Positions 17,892 to 26,226 of a stretch of DNA of 64,000 bases are shown piece after piece; position 1 is the first letter of the stretch, and each line of letters begins with the position of its first letter. The notes beneath the pieces are model-generated. The model was not told the DNA's origin and did no database searches. It saw only the letters and a program-made list of their open reading frames with translations. A program made the position numbers and the translations under genes. The DNA comes from JAYOEY01 sp038116945. GTDB taxonomy: Bacteria; Pseudomonadota; Alphaproteobacteria; MPNO01; UBA2964. The DNA lies in the NCBI GenBank assembly GCA_038116945.1, contig JAYOEY010000014.1, positions 1-64,000 on the forward strand. The letters are read 5' to 3'.

Positions 17892-19574
17892 GTGACGACG
17901 GCGGAAGAGCCTCGACCGAAGAACGTCGCCGGCGACGGCGCATCGCAGGGAACGCCGGCAGCGGGCAGGCGCCACAGGGGACGATTTTCTCCCCTGACGC
18001 GGCGCATACTCGTCGTCAACATTACCGCGCTCGTTTTTCTGGTGGCCGGCCTGTTGTTTCTCGGCCGGTACGAATCGAATCTTGTCGAGGGCGAGCTGGC
18101 GGCGCTCCGCGCCGAGGCGGAAGTCTTTGCCGGCGCGCTCAGCGAGGGCGCCTACACCACCAGCGCCGTTGGCGGAGTCGAAATCAGATCGAAGATCGCC
18201 GCGCCGATGTTGCGGCGCCTGACCCAACCGATCCGCACACGCGCCCGGCTGTACGACCGGGACGGCCTGCTTATCGCCGATACCCGCCGGTTGGTCGGCC
18301 CGTCGGGGGCCGAGGTCCAGATTGTCGAGCTGCCGCCCCCGGAAGACGACGGCATCGTTCCCGATCTGGTGGATTCCGTCTACGAATGGATCCGCAACAT
18401 GCTTCCCGGCCGCCGACACCTGCCGCGCTATTCGGAGACATCGGAATCGAGAGCTTCCGATTATCGGGAGGCCGCCGCCGCTCTGGGCGGCGATCCCGCG
18501 ACACGGCTTCGGGTCGGCGAGACAGGCGCTCTGATCCTGAGCGCTGCAGCGCCGGTACAGCGCTTCAAGCAGGTCATCGGCGTCGTCCTGCTGACCCGGG
18601 AAGGCAAAAAGATCGATGACGCCGTTCAGTCGGTCCGCTACGACATTCTCAAGGTCTTCGCGGCGGCGCTCGGCATTACCGTGCTGCTTTCGATCTACCT
18701 CGCGGGGACCATTGCGCGCCCTCTTCGGCGTCTGGCGGACGCGGCCGACCGCGTACGCGTGATGCCGGGGCGCGACCCGGCGGCAATCCCGGCCTTCGAA
18801 TCTCGGGACGACGAAATTGGCGACCTCGCCCGCGATTTGCGCGCGATGACGGAAGCTCTCTGGCAGCGTCTCGACGCGATCGAGAGCTTCGCCGCCGATG
18901 TCGCCCATGAAATCAAGAATCCGCTCACGTCGCTCCGAAGCGCCGTCGAAACCGCGGCCCGCATCAAGGATCCGGAGCAGCAGACGCGCCTCATGGAAAT
19001 CATTCTCGACGACGTTCAGCGGCTCGACCGGCTTATCAGCGATATTTCCGATGCATCGCGGCTGGATGCGGAGCTGTCGCGCGACGAGCCCGCGCCGCTC
19101 GACCTTTCCCGGCTGCTCTCGGCGCTGGTCGAGGTTTACCGCACCTCCGGCGCGCATGACGACAAAACCATCGTTTTTTCGGAAACGGCCTCTGGGCCCG
19201 TGACAGTGATTGGCAATGAGGGACGGCTCGTGCAGGTGTTCCAGAATCTGCTGGTCAACGCGTTTTCCTTCAGCCCCCCGAATTCGGAGCTGCGGGTCAC
19301 GATCGGAACCGTCGGAACGGAGGCCTGGGCAAGCGTGGAAGATCAGGGACCCGGCATTCCGGAAAACAGCCTCACGAAGATATTCGAAAGGTTCTACAGC
19401 GAGCGCCCCGAAGGCGAACGGTTCGGCACGCACTCCGGGCTGGGGCTCAGCATTTCCCGGCAGATCGTGGAGGCCCATGACGGATCGATCGTCGCCGAGA
19501 ACCGTCGCGACGAAACCACGGGCGAAATCGCGGGGGCGCGGTTTACTGTTCGCCTGCCGCTCGCGGGGGACTAG
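17892..19574 (+). CDS. chvG: Sensor histidine kinase ChvG
   Basis: A 560-residue membrane kinase that phosphorylates ChvI. A first membrane helix (ILVVNITALVFLVAGLLFLG) is followed by a periplasmic sensor domain, a second helix (FAAALGITVLLSIYLAGTIA), HAMP, the HisKA box with His339 (VAHEIKNPLTS) and an ATPase domain (QNLLVNAFSF, EDQGPGIPE, SGLGLSISRQI). The GTG at 17892 is preceded by a run of G and lies 37 bp after the chvI stop. In other alphaproteobacteria the periplasmic protein ExoR inhibits this kinase; exoR is not in the window. Confidence 0.92.
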   Translation: MTTAEEPRPKNVAGDGASQGTPAAGRRHRGRFSPLTRRILVVNITALVFLVAGLLFLGRYESNLVEGELAALRAEAEVFAGALSEGAYTTSAVGGVEIRSKIAAPMLRRLTQPIRTRARLYDRDGLLIADTRRLVGPSGAEVQIVELPPPEDDGIVPDLVDSVYEWIRNMLPGRRHLPRYSETSESRASDYREAAAALGGDPATRLRVGETGALILSAAAPVQRFKQVIGVVLLTREGKKIDDAVQSVRYDILKVFAAALGITVLLSIYLAGTIARPLRRLADAADRVRVMPGRDPAAIPAFESRDDEIGDLARDLRAMTEALWQRLDAIESFAADVAHEIKNPLTSLRSAVETAARIKDPEQQTRLMEIILDDVQRLDRLISDISDASRLDAELSRDEPAPLDLSRLLSALVEVYRTSGAHDDKTIVFSETASGPVTVIGNEGRLVQVFQNLLVNAFSFSPPNSELRVTIGTVGTEAWASVEDQGPGIPENSLTKIFERFYSERPEGERFGTHSGLGLSISRQIVEAHDGSIVAENRRDETTGEIAGARFTVRLPLAGD

Positions 19575-19578
19575 TCAG

Positions 19579-20031
19579 GTGCCCGCGCCGACAATACATG
19601 CGAGTTGCGTCTCGATCAGAGGGCGGGCGGTCCTGCTGCGGGGACCTTCGGGAAGCGGCAAGTCCGACCTCGCGCTGCGCCTGATCGACGGCGGGGCGGT
19701 TCTCGTCGCGGATGACCGGGTCGTGCTGGAAGTTCAGGACGGCCTGCTCATGGCGTCGCCGCCGGAAAGGCTGGCCGGCATGATGGAGGCCCGGGGAATA
19801 GGCATTCTCGAAAACCTGCCCTGGCAGGCCGCGCCGCTGGCTCTGGTCGTCGATCTCGTGCCGTCGGCCGCGATCGAGCGCGCCCCGGAGCCTGCGACCT
19901 GCGATATTTCGGGAATCCGGATGCCCCGGATCGAACTCGCGCCGTTCGAGGCCTCGGCCACAGCCAAACTGCGCCGGTTTCTGGCATCTCTTGAAGAAAC
20001 CAGATTGACGCGCGATAGTGCGGCCCAATGA
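19579..20031 (+). CDS. hprK: HPr kinase/phosphorylase (short form)
   Basis: A 150-residue protein equal to the C-terminal catalytic domain of firmicute HprK: P-loop GPSGSGKS at about residue 23 and the active-site stretch GAVLVADDRV. The N-terminal domain of the 310-residue form is absent, as is usual in alphaproteobacteria. It should phosphorylate the regulatory Ser of HPr, which is present in the HPr gene three genes downstream. The GTG start lies 5 bp after the chvG stop and the stop overlaps rapZ by ATGA, so it is translated within the chvIG-rapZ-PTS chain. Confidence 0.92.
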   Translation: MPAPTIHASCVSIRGRAVLLRGPSGSGKSDLALRLIDGGAVLVADDRVVLEVQDGLLMASPPERLAGMMEARGIGILENLPWQAAPLALVVDLVPSAAIERAPEPATCDISGIRMPRIELAPFEASATAKLRRFLASLEETRLTRDSAAQ

Positions 20032-20978
20032 CGACGGAGCCAGCCGCGATGTCTGTTCAGGATCCGCAATCGCCGTCGCCGGCCGCGATGCCGCCGTCCC
20101 GCTTTCTGCTCGTTACCGGCATGTCCGGGGCCGGCAAGAGCACCGCTCTCAAGGCCCTTGAAGACATGGGATACGAAGCGGTCGACAACCTGCCGCTGTC
20201 GCTCCTGCCGTCCCTCATGGGCCCCCGGGACGCTCATTCGGACATCGCGCGCGCACCGGTCGCCATCGGCGTCGACATCCGGACCCGGGATTTCGGCGTA
20301 GACGAGCTTCTGGCCCTCATTGAGGCGATGACGGACAACCCCGGCGTCGAGATCCGGTTGATTTTCCTCGATTGCGAAGACGAGGTTCTGCGCCGACGCT
20401 ATACCGAAACGAGACGGCGCCATCCGCTGGCCTCCGACCGACCCGTTCTGGACGGCATCCGTCACGAACGCCGTCTGCTGCATTCCCTGCGCGACAGATC
20501 CGATCTGGTCATCGACACGACGGATTTCGCGCTCAACGATCTCAGACAGTTTCTGCGCGGACAGTTCTCGCTCGAGATCGAATCCAGTTTTTCGATTTCC
20601 GTGGTGTCGTTTTCATACCGGCGTGGACTTCCGCGCGAAGCCGACCTTGTCTTCGACGTCCGGTTCCTGAAGAACCCGCATTACGAGCCGGCATTGCGCC
20701 CCCGGACGGGGCTCGACCCGGAGGTAGCGTCGTTCATTGCGGCCGATGCGGGGTTCGAGGATTTTTTCAGGTCGTTGACAGGTCTTGTGGCGCCGCTTCT
20801 CGGCCGTTTTCGCGAGGAAGGGAAAACCTACCTCACGATCGCAATAGGCTGCACCGGCGGACAGCACCGGTCGGTTTATGTTGCGGACCGGCTCACGTCG
20901 TGGTTGACGGAGCGCGGAGAACAGGCGAGCGTCGCTCACCGCGAACTGCAGGACAACGCCGGTTCCGGCACGGGATGA
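20028..20978 (+). CDS. rapZ: RapZ-family nucleotide-binding protein
   Basis: A 316-residue P-loop protein: Walker A GMSGAGKSTALKALED near residue 32, and the conserved C-terminal stretch AIGCTGGQHRSVYVADRL. In enterobacteria RapZ guides RNase E to the GlmZ small RNA and so controls glucosamine-6-phosphate synthase; in alphaproteobacteria its partner is less clear. Placement between hprK and EIIA-Man ties it to the PTS regulatory chain. The first 25 residues are a variable extension, and Met8 or Met21 are alternative starts, but the ATGA overlap with hprK favours 20028. Confidence 0.92.
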   Translation: MTTEPAAMSVQDPQSPSPAAMPPSRFLLVTGMSGAGKSTALKALEDMGYEAVDNLPLSLLPSLMGPRDAHSDIARAPVAIGVDIRTRDFGVDELLALIEAMTDNPGVEIRLIFLDCEDEVLRRRYTETRRRHPLASDRPVLDGIRHERRLLHSLRDRSDLVIDTTDFALNDLRQFLRGQFSLEIESSFSISVVSFSYRRGLPREADLVFDVRFLKNPHYEPALRPRTGLDPEVASFIAADAGFEDFFRSLTGLVAPLLGRFREEGKTYLTIAIGCTGGQHRSVYVADRLTSWLTERGEQASVAHRELQDNAGSGTG

Positions 20979-20992
20979 CGAATGGAAACGCG

Positions 20993-21397
20993 ATGATTGG
21001 GATCGTTCTCGTTACGCATGGCCGTCTCGCAGACGAACTGCGCGGCGCGCTCGAACATGTCGTCGGCGCTCAGGAGTTCGTCACGACGGTCTGCATCCAG
21101 CCGGAAGACGACATGGAACAACGGCGTCTCGACATACTGGCGGCGATAAAGGAGGTCGACCAGGGCGACGGCGCCGTCGTGCTGACCGATCTGTTCGGCG
21201 GCACGCCGTCGAATCTCGCCATCTCGGTCATGAATGAAACCAGGACCGAAGTCATTGCCGGCGTCAATCTGCCGATGCTTGTCCAGCTGGCCCGGGTCCG
21301 CCGCACACGGACCCTGTCGGAAGCGGTTACCGACGCCCAGGAGGCCGGCAGAAAATACATCAACGTGGCGTCGCAGCTGCTTGCCGACAGGAATTGA
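20993..21397 (+). CDS. PTS EIIA component, mannose family
   Basis: A 134-residue EIIA-Man domain: MIGIVLVTHG carries the phospho-accepting His9, and VVLTDLFGGTPSNLA is the family signature. It accepts phosphate from HPr. No EIIB, EIIC or EIID gene lies nearby, so the protein is probably regulatory rather than part of a sugar transporter. An ATG at 20975 overlapping the rapZ stop (ATGA) would add six residues and is an equally possible start. The stop overlaps the HPr start by one base. Confidence 0.9.
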   Translation: MIGIVLVTHGRLADELRGALEHVVGAQEFVTTVCIQPEDDMEQRRLDILAAIKEVDQGDGAVVLTDLFGGTPSNLAISVMNETRTEVIAGVNLPMLVQLARVRRTRTLSEAVTDAQEAGRKYINVASQLLADRN

Positions 21398-21720
21398 TGT
21401 CGGCTGACCCGAAGAAACCGCAGGAGGCGAAGCCCGCATCCGTAGGCGCGACGGTCGTCCGCCGCGACGTCGAAATCGTCAATCGGCGCGGGCTCCATGC
21501 CCGGGCGGCCGCGCGTTTCGCCAAGCTCGCCGAGGAATTCGATGTGGATATCATGGTTTCGGGAAACGGCATGACAGTCTCGGGCCTCTCGATCATGGGG
21601 CTGATGCTGCTGGCCGCCGGCCCGGGAACGACGATTGAAATCGCCGGCGCCGGAGAAACCGCGGAGACGGCCGTAGGCGCCCTTGTCGCGCTGGTCGCGG
21701 CGGGATTCAACGAAGACTGA
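21397..21720 (+). CDS. ptsH: Phosphocarrier protein HPr
   Basis: A 107-residue HPr. The active His34 is in RRGLHARAAAR and the HprK target is Ser65 in SGLSIMGLM, so both phosphorylation sites exist. An N-terminal extension of about 20 residues rich in Pro, Lys and Ala is unusual for HPr. With EIIA-Man, HprK and PtsN (50.1 kb) it forms most of a regulatory PTS; enzyme I is not in the window. The start ATG shares one base with the EIIA stop. Confidence 0.93.
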   Translation: MSADPKKPQEAKPASVGATVVRRDVEIVNRRGLHARAAARFAKLAEEFDVDIMVSGNGMTVSGLSIMGLMLLAAGPGTTIEIAGAGETAETAVGALVALVAAGFNED

Positions 21721-21760
21721 CGCTACGCCGGGCGATCTGCCGGCGAATCCCCCTAAAACC

Positions 21761-21790
21761 TTGCTTTTAATCTGGCCGGACTGCTATAGG
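21761..21790 (+). promoter_or_regulatory. Candidate sigma-70 promoter of ahcY
   Basis: TTGCTT (21761-21766) and TATAGG (21785-21790) with an 18-nt spacer, about 80 bp upstream of ahcY. I looked in the leader for an S-adenosylhomocysteine riboswitch and saw no convincing match. Confidence 0.5.
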
Positions 21791-21871
21791 ACGGGCCGTC
21801 TCGAACCCGTACAGACCGCGCCGCCGACACCACGCGCTGGCGCACCACCCGTAAAAATGCAGGAGCGTTTA

Positions 21872-23167
21872 ATGAGCACCGCCAACGATTACAAAGTCGC
21901 CAACATGTCTCTCGCCGACTGGGGCCGCAAGGAGATCGAAATCGCCGAAACGGAGATGCCCGGTCTGATGGCGCTGCGCGACGAGTATGCCGGCAAGAAA
22001 CCGCTGGACGGCGCCCGTATCGTCGGCTGCCTTCACATGACGATCCAGACGGCGGTCCTGATCGAAACGCTGATCGATCTGGGCGCGACCGTCCGGTGGA
22101 GTTCCTGCAACATCTTTTCGACGCAGGACCAGGCAGCCGCAGCGATCGCCGCTGCCGGCATTCCGGTTTTCGCCTGGAAAGGAGAAACCGAAGAGGAATT
22201 CTGGTGGTGCATCGAGCAGACCATCACCGGCCCCGACGGCTGGACGCCGAACATGATCCTCGACGACGGGGGCGACCTGACCAAGATCATGCACGAAAAA
22301 TATCCGGACATGCTGAAGGATGTGAAAGGCCTGTCCGAGGAAACGACGACCGGCGTGCACCGCCTTTACGAGATGGAAAAGAAAGGCGAGCTTCTGGTTC
22401 CCGCCATCAACGTCAATGACTCGGTTACAAAGTCCAAGTTCGACAATCTGTACGGCTGCCGGGAAAGCCTGGTCGACGGCATCAAACGGGCAACCGACGT
22501 CATGCTGGCCGGCAAGGTAGGCGTCGTCGCCGGGTACGGCGACGTCGGCAAGGGATCGGCGGCGAGCCTTCGCAGCCAGGGCGCCCGCGTTCTGGTGACG
22601 GAAATCGACCCGATCTGCGCCCTCCAGGCAGCCATGGAAGGTTACGAGGTCGTGACCATGGAAGACGCCGCGCCGGTCGGCGACATCTTCGTCACCACCA
22701 CGGGCAACATCGACATCATCACGCTCGATCATATGCGCGAGATGAAGGACCGGGCGATCGTCTGCAATATCGGCCACTTCGACAGCGAAATTCAGATCGA
22801 GGCGCTCAGAAACTACAAGTGGGTCAACATCAAGGAGCAGGTCGACGAGGTCGAGTTCCCGGATGGAAAGAAACTGATCGTTCTGGCCGAGGGCCGTCTG
22901 GTCAATCTCGGCTGTGCGACGGGCCATCCGAGCTTCGTCATGAGCGCATCCTTTACGAACCAGGTCATGGCGCAGCTCGAACTCTGGCACAACAACGGCG
23001 CCTACGAGAACAGCGTCTACGTTTTGCCGAAACATCTCGACGAGAAGGTCGCGGCCCTTCATCTGGAGAAGCTCGGCGTCAAGCTCACGACCCTGAGCAA
23101 GGCGCAGGCGGACTATCTCGGTCTTGCGGTCGAGGGCCCGTTCAAGCCCTCTCATTACCGGTACTGA
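21872..23167 (+). CDS. ahcY: Adenosylhomocysteinase
   Basis: A 431-residue enzyme splitting S-adenosylhomocysteine into adenosine and homocysteine, closing the methylation cycle. Visible signatures include SSCNIFSTQDQAAAAIA, the NAD-binding Rossmann stretch GYGDVGKGSAASLRSQGA, and GHPSFVMSASFTNQVMAQ. The C-terminus FKPSHYRY is the standard tail that closes over NAD. The ATG at 21872 has AGGAG 7 nt upstream; the frame is open further 5' but without family similarity. It follows the PTS genes, as in many alphaproteobacteria, with its own promoter candidate. Confidence 0.97.
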   Translation: MSTANDYKVANMSLADWGRKEIEIAETEMPGLMALRDEYAGKKPLDGARIVGCLHMTIQTAVLIETLIDLGATVRWSSCNIFSTQDQAAAAIAAAGIPVFAWKGETEEEFWWCIEQTITGPDGWTPNMILDDGGDLTKIMHEKYPDMLKDVKGLSEETTTGVHRLYEMEKKGELLVPAINVNDSVTKSKFDNLYGCRESLVDGIKRATDVMLAGKVGVVAGYGDVGKGSAASLRSQGARVLVTEIDPICALQAAMEGYEVVTMEDAAPVGDIFVTTTGNIDIITLDHMREMKDRAIVCNIGHFDSEIQIEALRNYKWVNIKEQVDEVEFPDGKKLIVLAEGRLVNLGCATGHPSFVMSASFTNQVMAQLELWHNNGAYENSVYVLPKHLDEKVAALHLEKLGVKLTTLSKAQADYLGLAVEGPFKPSHYRY

Positions 23168-23183
23168 TGCTGTCCCCGGCAGA

Positions 23184-23222
23184 GGCCTCCGGATCGGGAC
23201 AGACGGTCTTCTGACGGAGGCC
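23184..23222 (+). promoter_or_regulatory. Hairpin overlapping the DivL-like gene's ribosome-binding site
   Basis: GGCCTCCG (23184-23191) can pair exactly with CGGAGGCC (23215-23222), leaving a 23-nt loop. The right arm contains GGAGG (23216-23220), which is 10 nt from the ATG at 23231, so pairing would hide the better-spaced ribosome site. A second G-rich run sits directly against the ATG. It could alternatively be a weak terminator of ahcY, but no T-run follows. Confidence 0.4.
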
Positions 23223-23230
23223 AGGGGGGA

Positions 23231-25675
23231 ATGGTCCGGCTTCTATGTTCGTTCCCGCGATTGATCGCGGGTCTGGCTGCAGTCTGCGCGCCCGGCGTTG
23301 CGGCTGCGGGGCCCGTCGCGGGATCGAATGATGGATCAGGCTCTTTCGCCTTGATCTTGTCGGCCTGTCTTGCCGTGACGCTGGCTGGCGTGGTTCTGGC
23401 GGTCGTTATCTCGAGGCGGGCGGTTCAGGCGGAGAAAGAACGGAACGAGAGGATTTCTTCCCGGCTCGCAATGATGCAGGCGGTGTCGTCGCTTCGTTCC
23501 GAGCACGTCATTCTCTGGCCCTTCGGTTCGGAAGAAGAAATCGCGGGCACCGGTTTGGGCGAACTGCTCGGTATCGACGACGCGCCGGACGGATGGTTCG
23601 CTGCATTGCGGGAACTGCTGAGCGCGGACGAGGCGGAGAATCTCGATACCGCCGCCGAAGCCCTGCGGACGGAAAGAACGCCGTTTTCGATGCAGGTATT
23701 CACGGCCGACCGGTCCCGGAATTTCCTTATACGGGGCGATTGCGTCGTGTTCTCCCAGGGCGCTGCTGCGGCGCTTCTGATAAGCGAACGCACGGTGGAT
23801 GCGGGGCGCATCGACAGGCTGTCGAAAGAAGCCCGGTTAATGCACCAGCTGTTCGACTCGCTTCCGGTCCCGGTCTGGATCAGGGGGGCTGACCTGGGAC
23901 TGAAATTCGCGAACCGGGCGTACAGGCAGGCCGTTGAAGCGGGGGAATCGGTCCCGGTCGGCCAGTTGCCCGAAATCGACGACCGGCCGGGTTCGCAGGG
24001 AAGTCGCGCCATCGCGCAGCGCGCCGTGACGACGCAGAAGCCGGCGAGCGATCGTCGACATATCGTCGTCGAGGGCTCGCGGCGGCTGTTCGACCTTATC
24101 GAGGCGCCGCTTGCCGAAACCGATAACCTGGCGGGCTTCGCGATCGACCTGACCCAGGTGGAAACGGTGCAGGCGGAACTCTCTCGCCATATCGCGGGCC
24201 ACGAGGAAATCCTTCAGAATCTGGGGACGGCGATCGCAATTTTCGGGCCCGACCAGTCGCTCCAGTTTTTCAACAACGCCTATATGCGCCTGTGGGAGCT
24301 CGACGAAGCCTGGCTGAGAACCAGCCCGTTGCGCGGCGAAATTCTGGAAGCCCTGCGCGACAAGCGGCGTTTGCCGGAATTCTCGGATTTCCCTGCCTTC
24401 AAGAACGAACAGCTTCGCCTGTTTACGTCGCTCATCGACCCGGTGGAGGAAATGAGTCACCTGCCCGATGGAACGACGTTGCGGTCCGTGACGATCCCGC
24501 ACCCGTTCGGCGGCCTTCTGATGGTGTGGGAAGACGTGACGGACACGCTGGCCCAGGAACGCAACTACAACACGCTCATCGCCGTGCAGCGCGAGACGCT
24601 CGACAATCTGTACGAAGGCGTCGCGGTGGTAGGCGCAAACGGCCGGCTGAGGCTGACCAACCCCGTATTCGGAAACCTGTGGCGGATCCCGACGTCCCAA
24701 CTCGAAAACGAGCCCCATATTTCCGAGATCGTCGACCGTATGGCGGACTTGCTCGCCCCGGCCCAGGACTGGCGAGAGGAAAAAGAGCGCATCATCGCCG
24801 AGCTCACCGACCGGGAACCGCATCACGGACGGATCGAACGGACGGACGGCTCGGTCGTCGACTTTGCGACCGTGCCCCTGCCCGACGGCGCCGTCCTTCT
24901 GAGCTATGTCGACGTTACCGCGTCGATCAACATGGAGCGCGCGCTGCGCGAACGGAACGAGGCGCTGGAAACAGCCGATATCCTCAAGTCCGAATTCATA
25001 GCGAACGTTTCCTACGAACTGCGGACTCCGCTCAACACGATTATCGGGTTTACCGAAATTCTCGGCGGCGAATATTTTGGCGACCTCAATGAACGCCAGT
25101 CGGAGTACGCGACAGGCATCCTGGAATCCTCCAACCGTCTGCTGATGCTTATCAACGACATTCTGGACCTTGCGACCATCGAAGCGGGTCACATGACGCT
25201 GGAACTCGACTCGATCGAGGTATCGGCCATGCTGAGGAGCGTCCTGAGCCTGGTCCATGAAAGGGCGCGCCAGAAGAAACTTCATATGGAATTCGATTGT
25301 TCGCCCGATATCGGCATGATCGTTGCGGACGACCGGCGTCTCAAGCAGGCCCTGTTCAATATCCTGTCGAACGCCGTCAAATTCACGCCTGATGGCGGAA
25401 ACATTCTCGTCTCCGCACGACGGCGCGGCGACGAGATCGTTTTCTCGACGACGGATGACGGCATCGGAATCAGCGCCGAGGACCAGGAGCGCGTGTTCGA
25501 CCGGTTCGAACGGGGCAGTCACCCGGAAGCGCGCCGGTCCGGCGCGGGGCTCGGCCTGTCTCTGGTGAAAAGCTTCATCGAACTGCATGGCGGAACGGTC
25601 GCCATCGATTCGGAGCTCGGACAGGGAACCAGCGTGATCTGCACCCTGCCGGCAAGAGCGCCGGCCGCCGGCTGA
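23231..25675 (+). CDS. DivL-like PAS sensor kinase with Tyr in place of His
   Basis: An 814-residue membrane protein: signal/membrane segments (about residues 1-60, including ALILSACLAVTLAGVVLAVV), three PAS-like regions (about 200-300, 320-440, 455-570), a HisKA-type helix pair and an ATPase domain (NILSNAVKF, TTDDGIGIS, GAGLGLSLVKS). The H-box reads ANVSYELRTPLN, so the phospho-accepting His is Tyr595. Caulobacter DivL has the same substitution and architecture and acts as a scaffold with CckA, DivK and CtrA in the cell cycle. Assignment as DivL is inferred from the Tyr, the PAS layout and the alphaproteobacterial setting. The ATP-binding motifs look intact. Confidence 0.85.
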   Translation: MVRLLCSFPRLIAGLAAVCAPGVAAAGPVAGSNDGSGSFALILSACLAVTLAGVVLAVVISRRAVQAEKERNERISSRLAMMQAVSSLRSEHVILWPFGSEEEIAGTGLGELLGIDDAPDGWFAALRELLSADEAENLDTAAEALRTERTPFSMQVFTADRSRNFLIRGDCVVFSQGAAAALLISERTVDAGRIDRLSKEARLMHQLFDSLPVPVWIRGADLGLKFANRAYRQAVEAGESVPVGQLPEIDDRPGSQGSRAIAQRAVTTQKPASDRRHIVVEGSRRLFDLIEAPLAETDNLAGFAIDLTQVETVQAELSRHIAGHEEILQNLGTAIAIFGPDQSLQFFNNAYMRLWELDEAWLRTSPLRGEILEALRDKRRLPEFSDFPAFKNEQLRLFTSLIDPVEEMSHLPDGTTLRSVTIPHPFGGLLMVWEDVTDTLAQERNYNTLIAVQRETLDNLYEGVAVVGANGRLRLTNPVFGNLWRIPTSQLENEPHISEIVDRMADLLAPAQDWREEKERIIAELTDREPHHGRIERTDGSVVDFATVPLPDGAVLLSYVDVTASINMERALRERNEALETADILKSEFIANVSYELRTPLNTIIGFTEILGGEYFGDLNERQSEYATGILESSNRLLMLINDILDLATIEAGHMTLELDSIEVSAMLRSVLSLVHERARQKKLHMEFDCSPDIGMIVADDRRLKQALFNILSNAVKFTPDGGNILVSARRRGDEIVFSTTDDGIGISAEDQERVFDRFERGSHPEARRSGAGLGLSLVKSFIELHGGTVAIDSELGQGTSVICTLPARAPAAG

Positions 25676-25725
25676 CCACCATTCCGGCTGTTGCGGGAAT
25701 CGGGAACGCTGGTTACAAGCGGCAG

Positions 25726-26226
25726 ATGGTGCCGGACGCCCGCCTTTCCGAGACAGTGACCTTATCGCTTCCAGATCCGGGCGCGACGGAGCGACTCGGT
25801 GCGCGCCTCGCCGCGCTGGCCGGTCCGGGCGACGTCATCGGCCTCTCGGGAACCCTCGGCATGGGCAAGACGGCGCTGGCGCGCGCGTTCGTGACGGCTC
25901 TCTTCGAACGGTTCGAATTGGAACCGGAAGAAATTCCAAGCCCTACATTCACGCTCGTACAGCTATACGAGTTTCCGTCGTTCACGGTTTACCATTTCGA
26001 CCTGTACCGCCTCGAACGACCGGAAGACGTCTACGAGCTGGCGATCGAGGAGGCGTTCACGGATGGCGTTTCCCTGATCGAATGGCCGGAAAAGATCGCC
26101 GCCCTGCTGCCGTCCGACAGGCTTGACGTCCTCCTGCGGCAGGGTCGCGAGGAAAACGCCCGGGTAGCGGAGCTTGCGGGCCGCACCGAATGGGTCCGCC
26201 GATTGTCGAACGCGGGGCAGGAATGA
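25726..26226 (+). CDS. tsaE: tRNA threonylcarbamoyladenosine protein TsaE
   Basis: A 166-residue ATPase that works with TsaB and TsaD to make the t6A37 modification in tRNAs reading ANN codons. Walker A is GTLGMGKTALAR; the family stretches PSPTFTLVQLYE and YHFDLYRL are present, and IEWPEK closes the domain. It begins 50 bp after the DivL-like gene and overlaps amgK by ATGA, opening a chain of five tightly joined genes. Confidence 0.95.
   Translation: MVPDARLSETVTLSLPDPGATERLGARLAALAGPGDVIGLSGTLGMGKTALARAFVTALFERFELEPEEIPSPTFTLVQLYEFPSFTVYHFDLYRLERPEDVYELAIEEAFTDGVSLIEWPEKIAALLPSDRLDVLLRQGREENARVAELAGRTEWVRRLSNAGQE

Noticed and set aside
21721..21871. A possible SAM or SAH riboswitch before ahcY
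   Set aside because: The leader lacks the conserved core strings and paired elements I would expect; only a promoter is visible.
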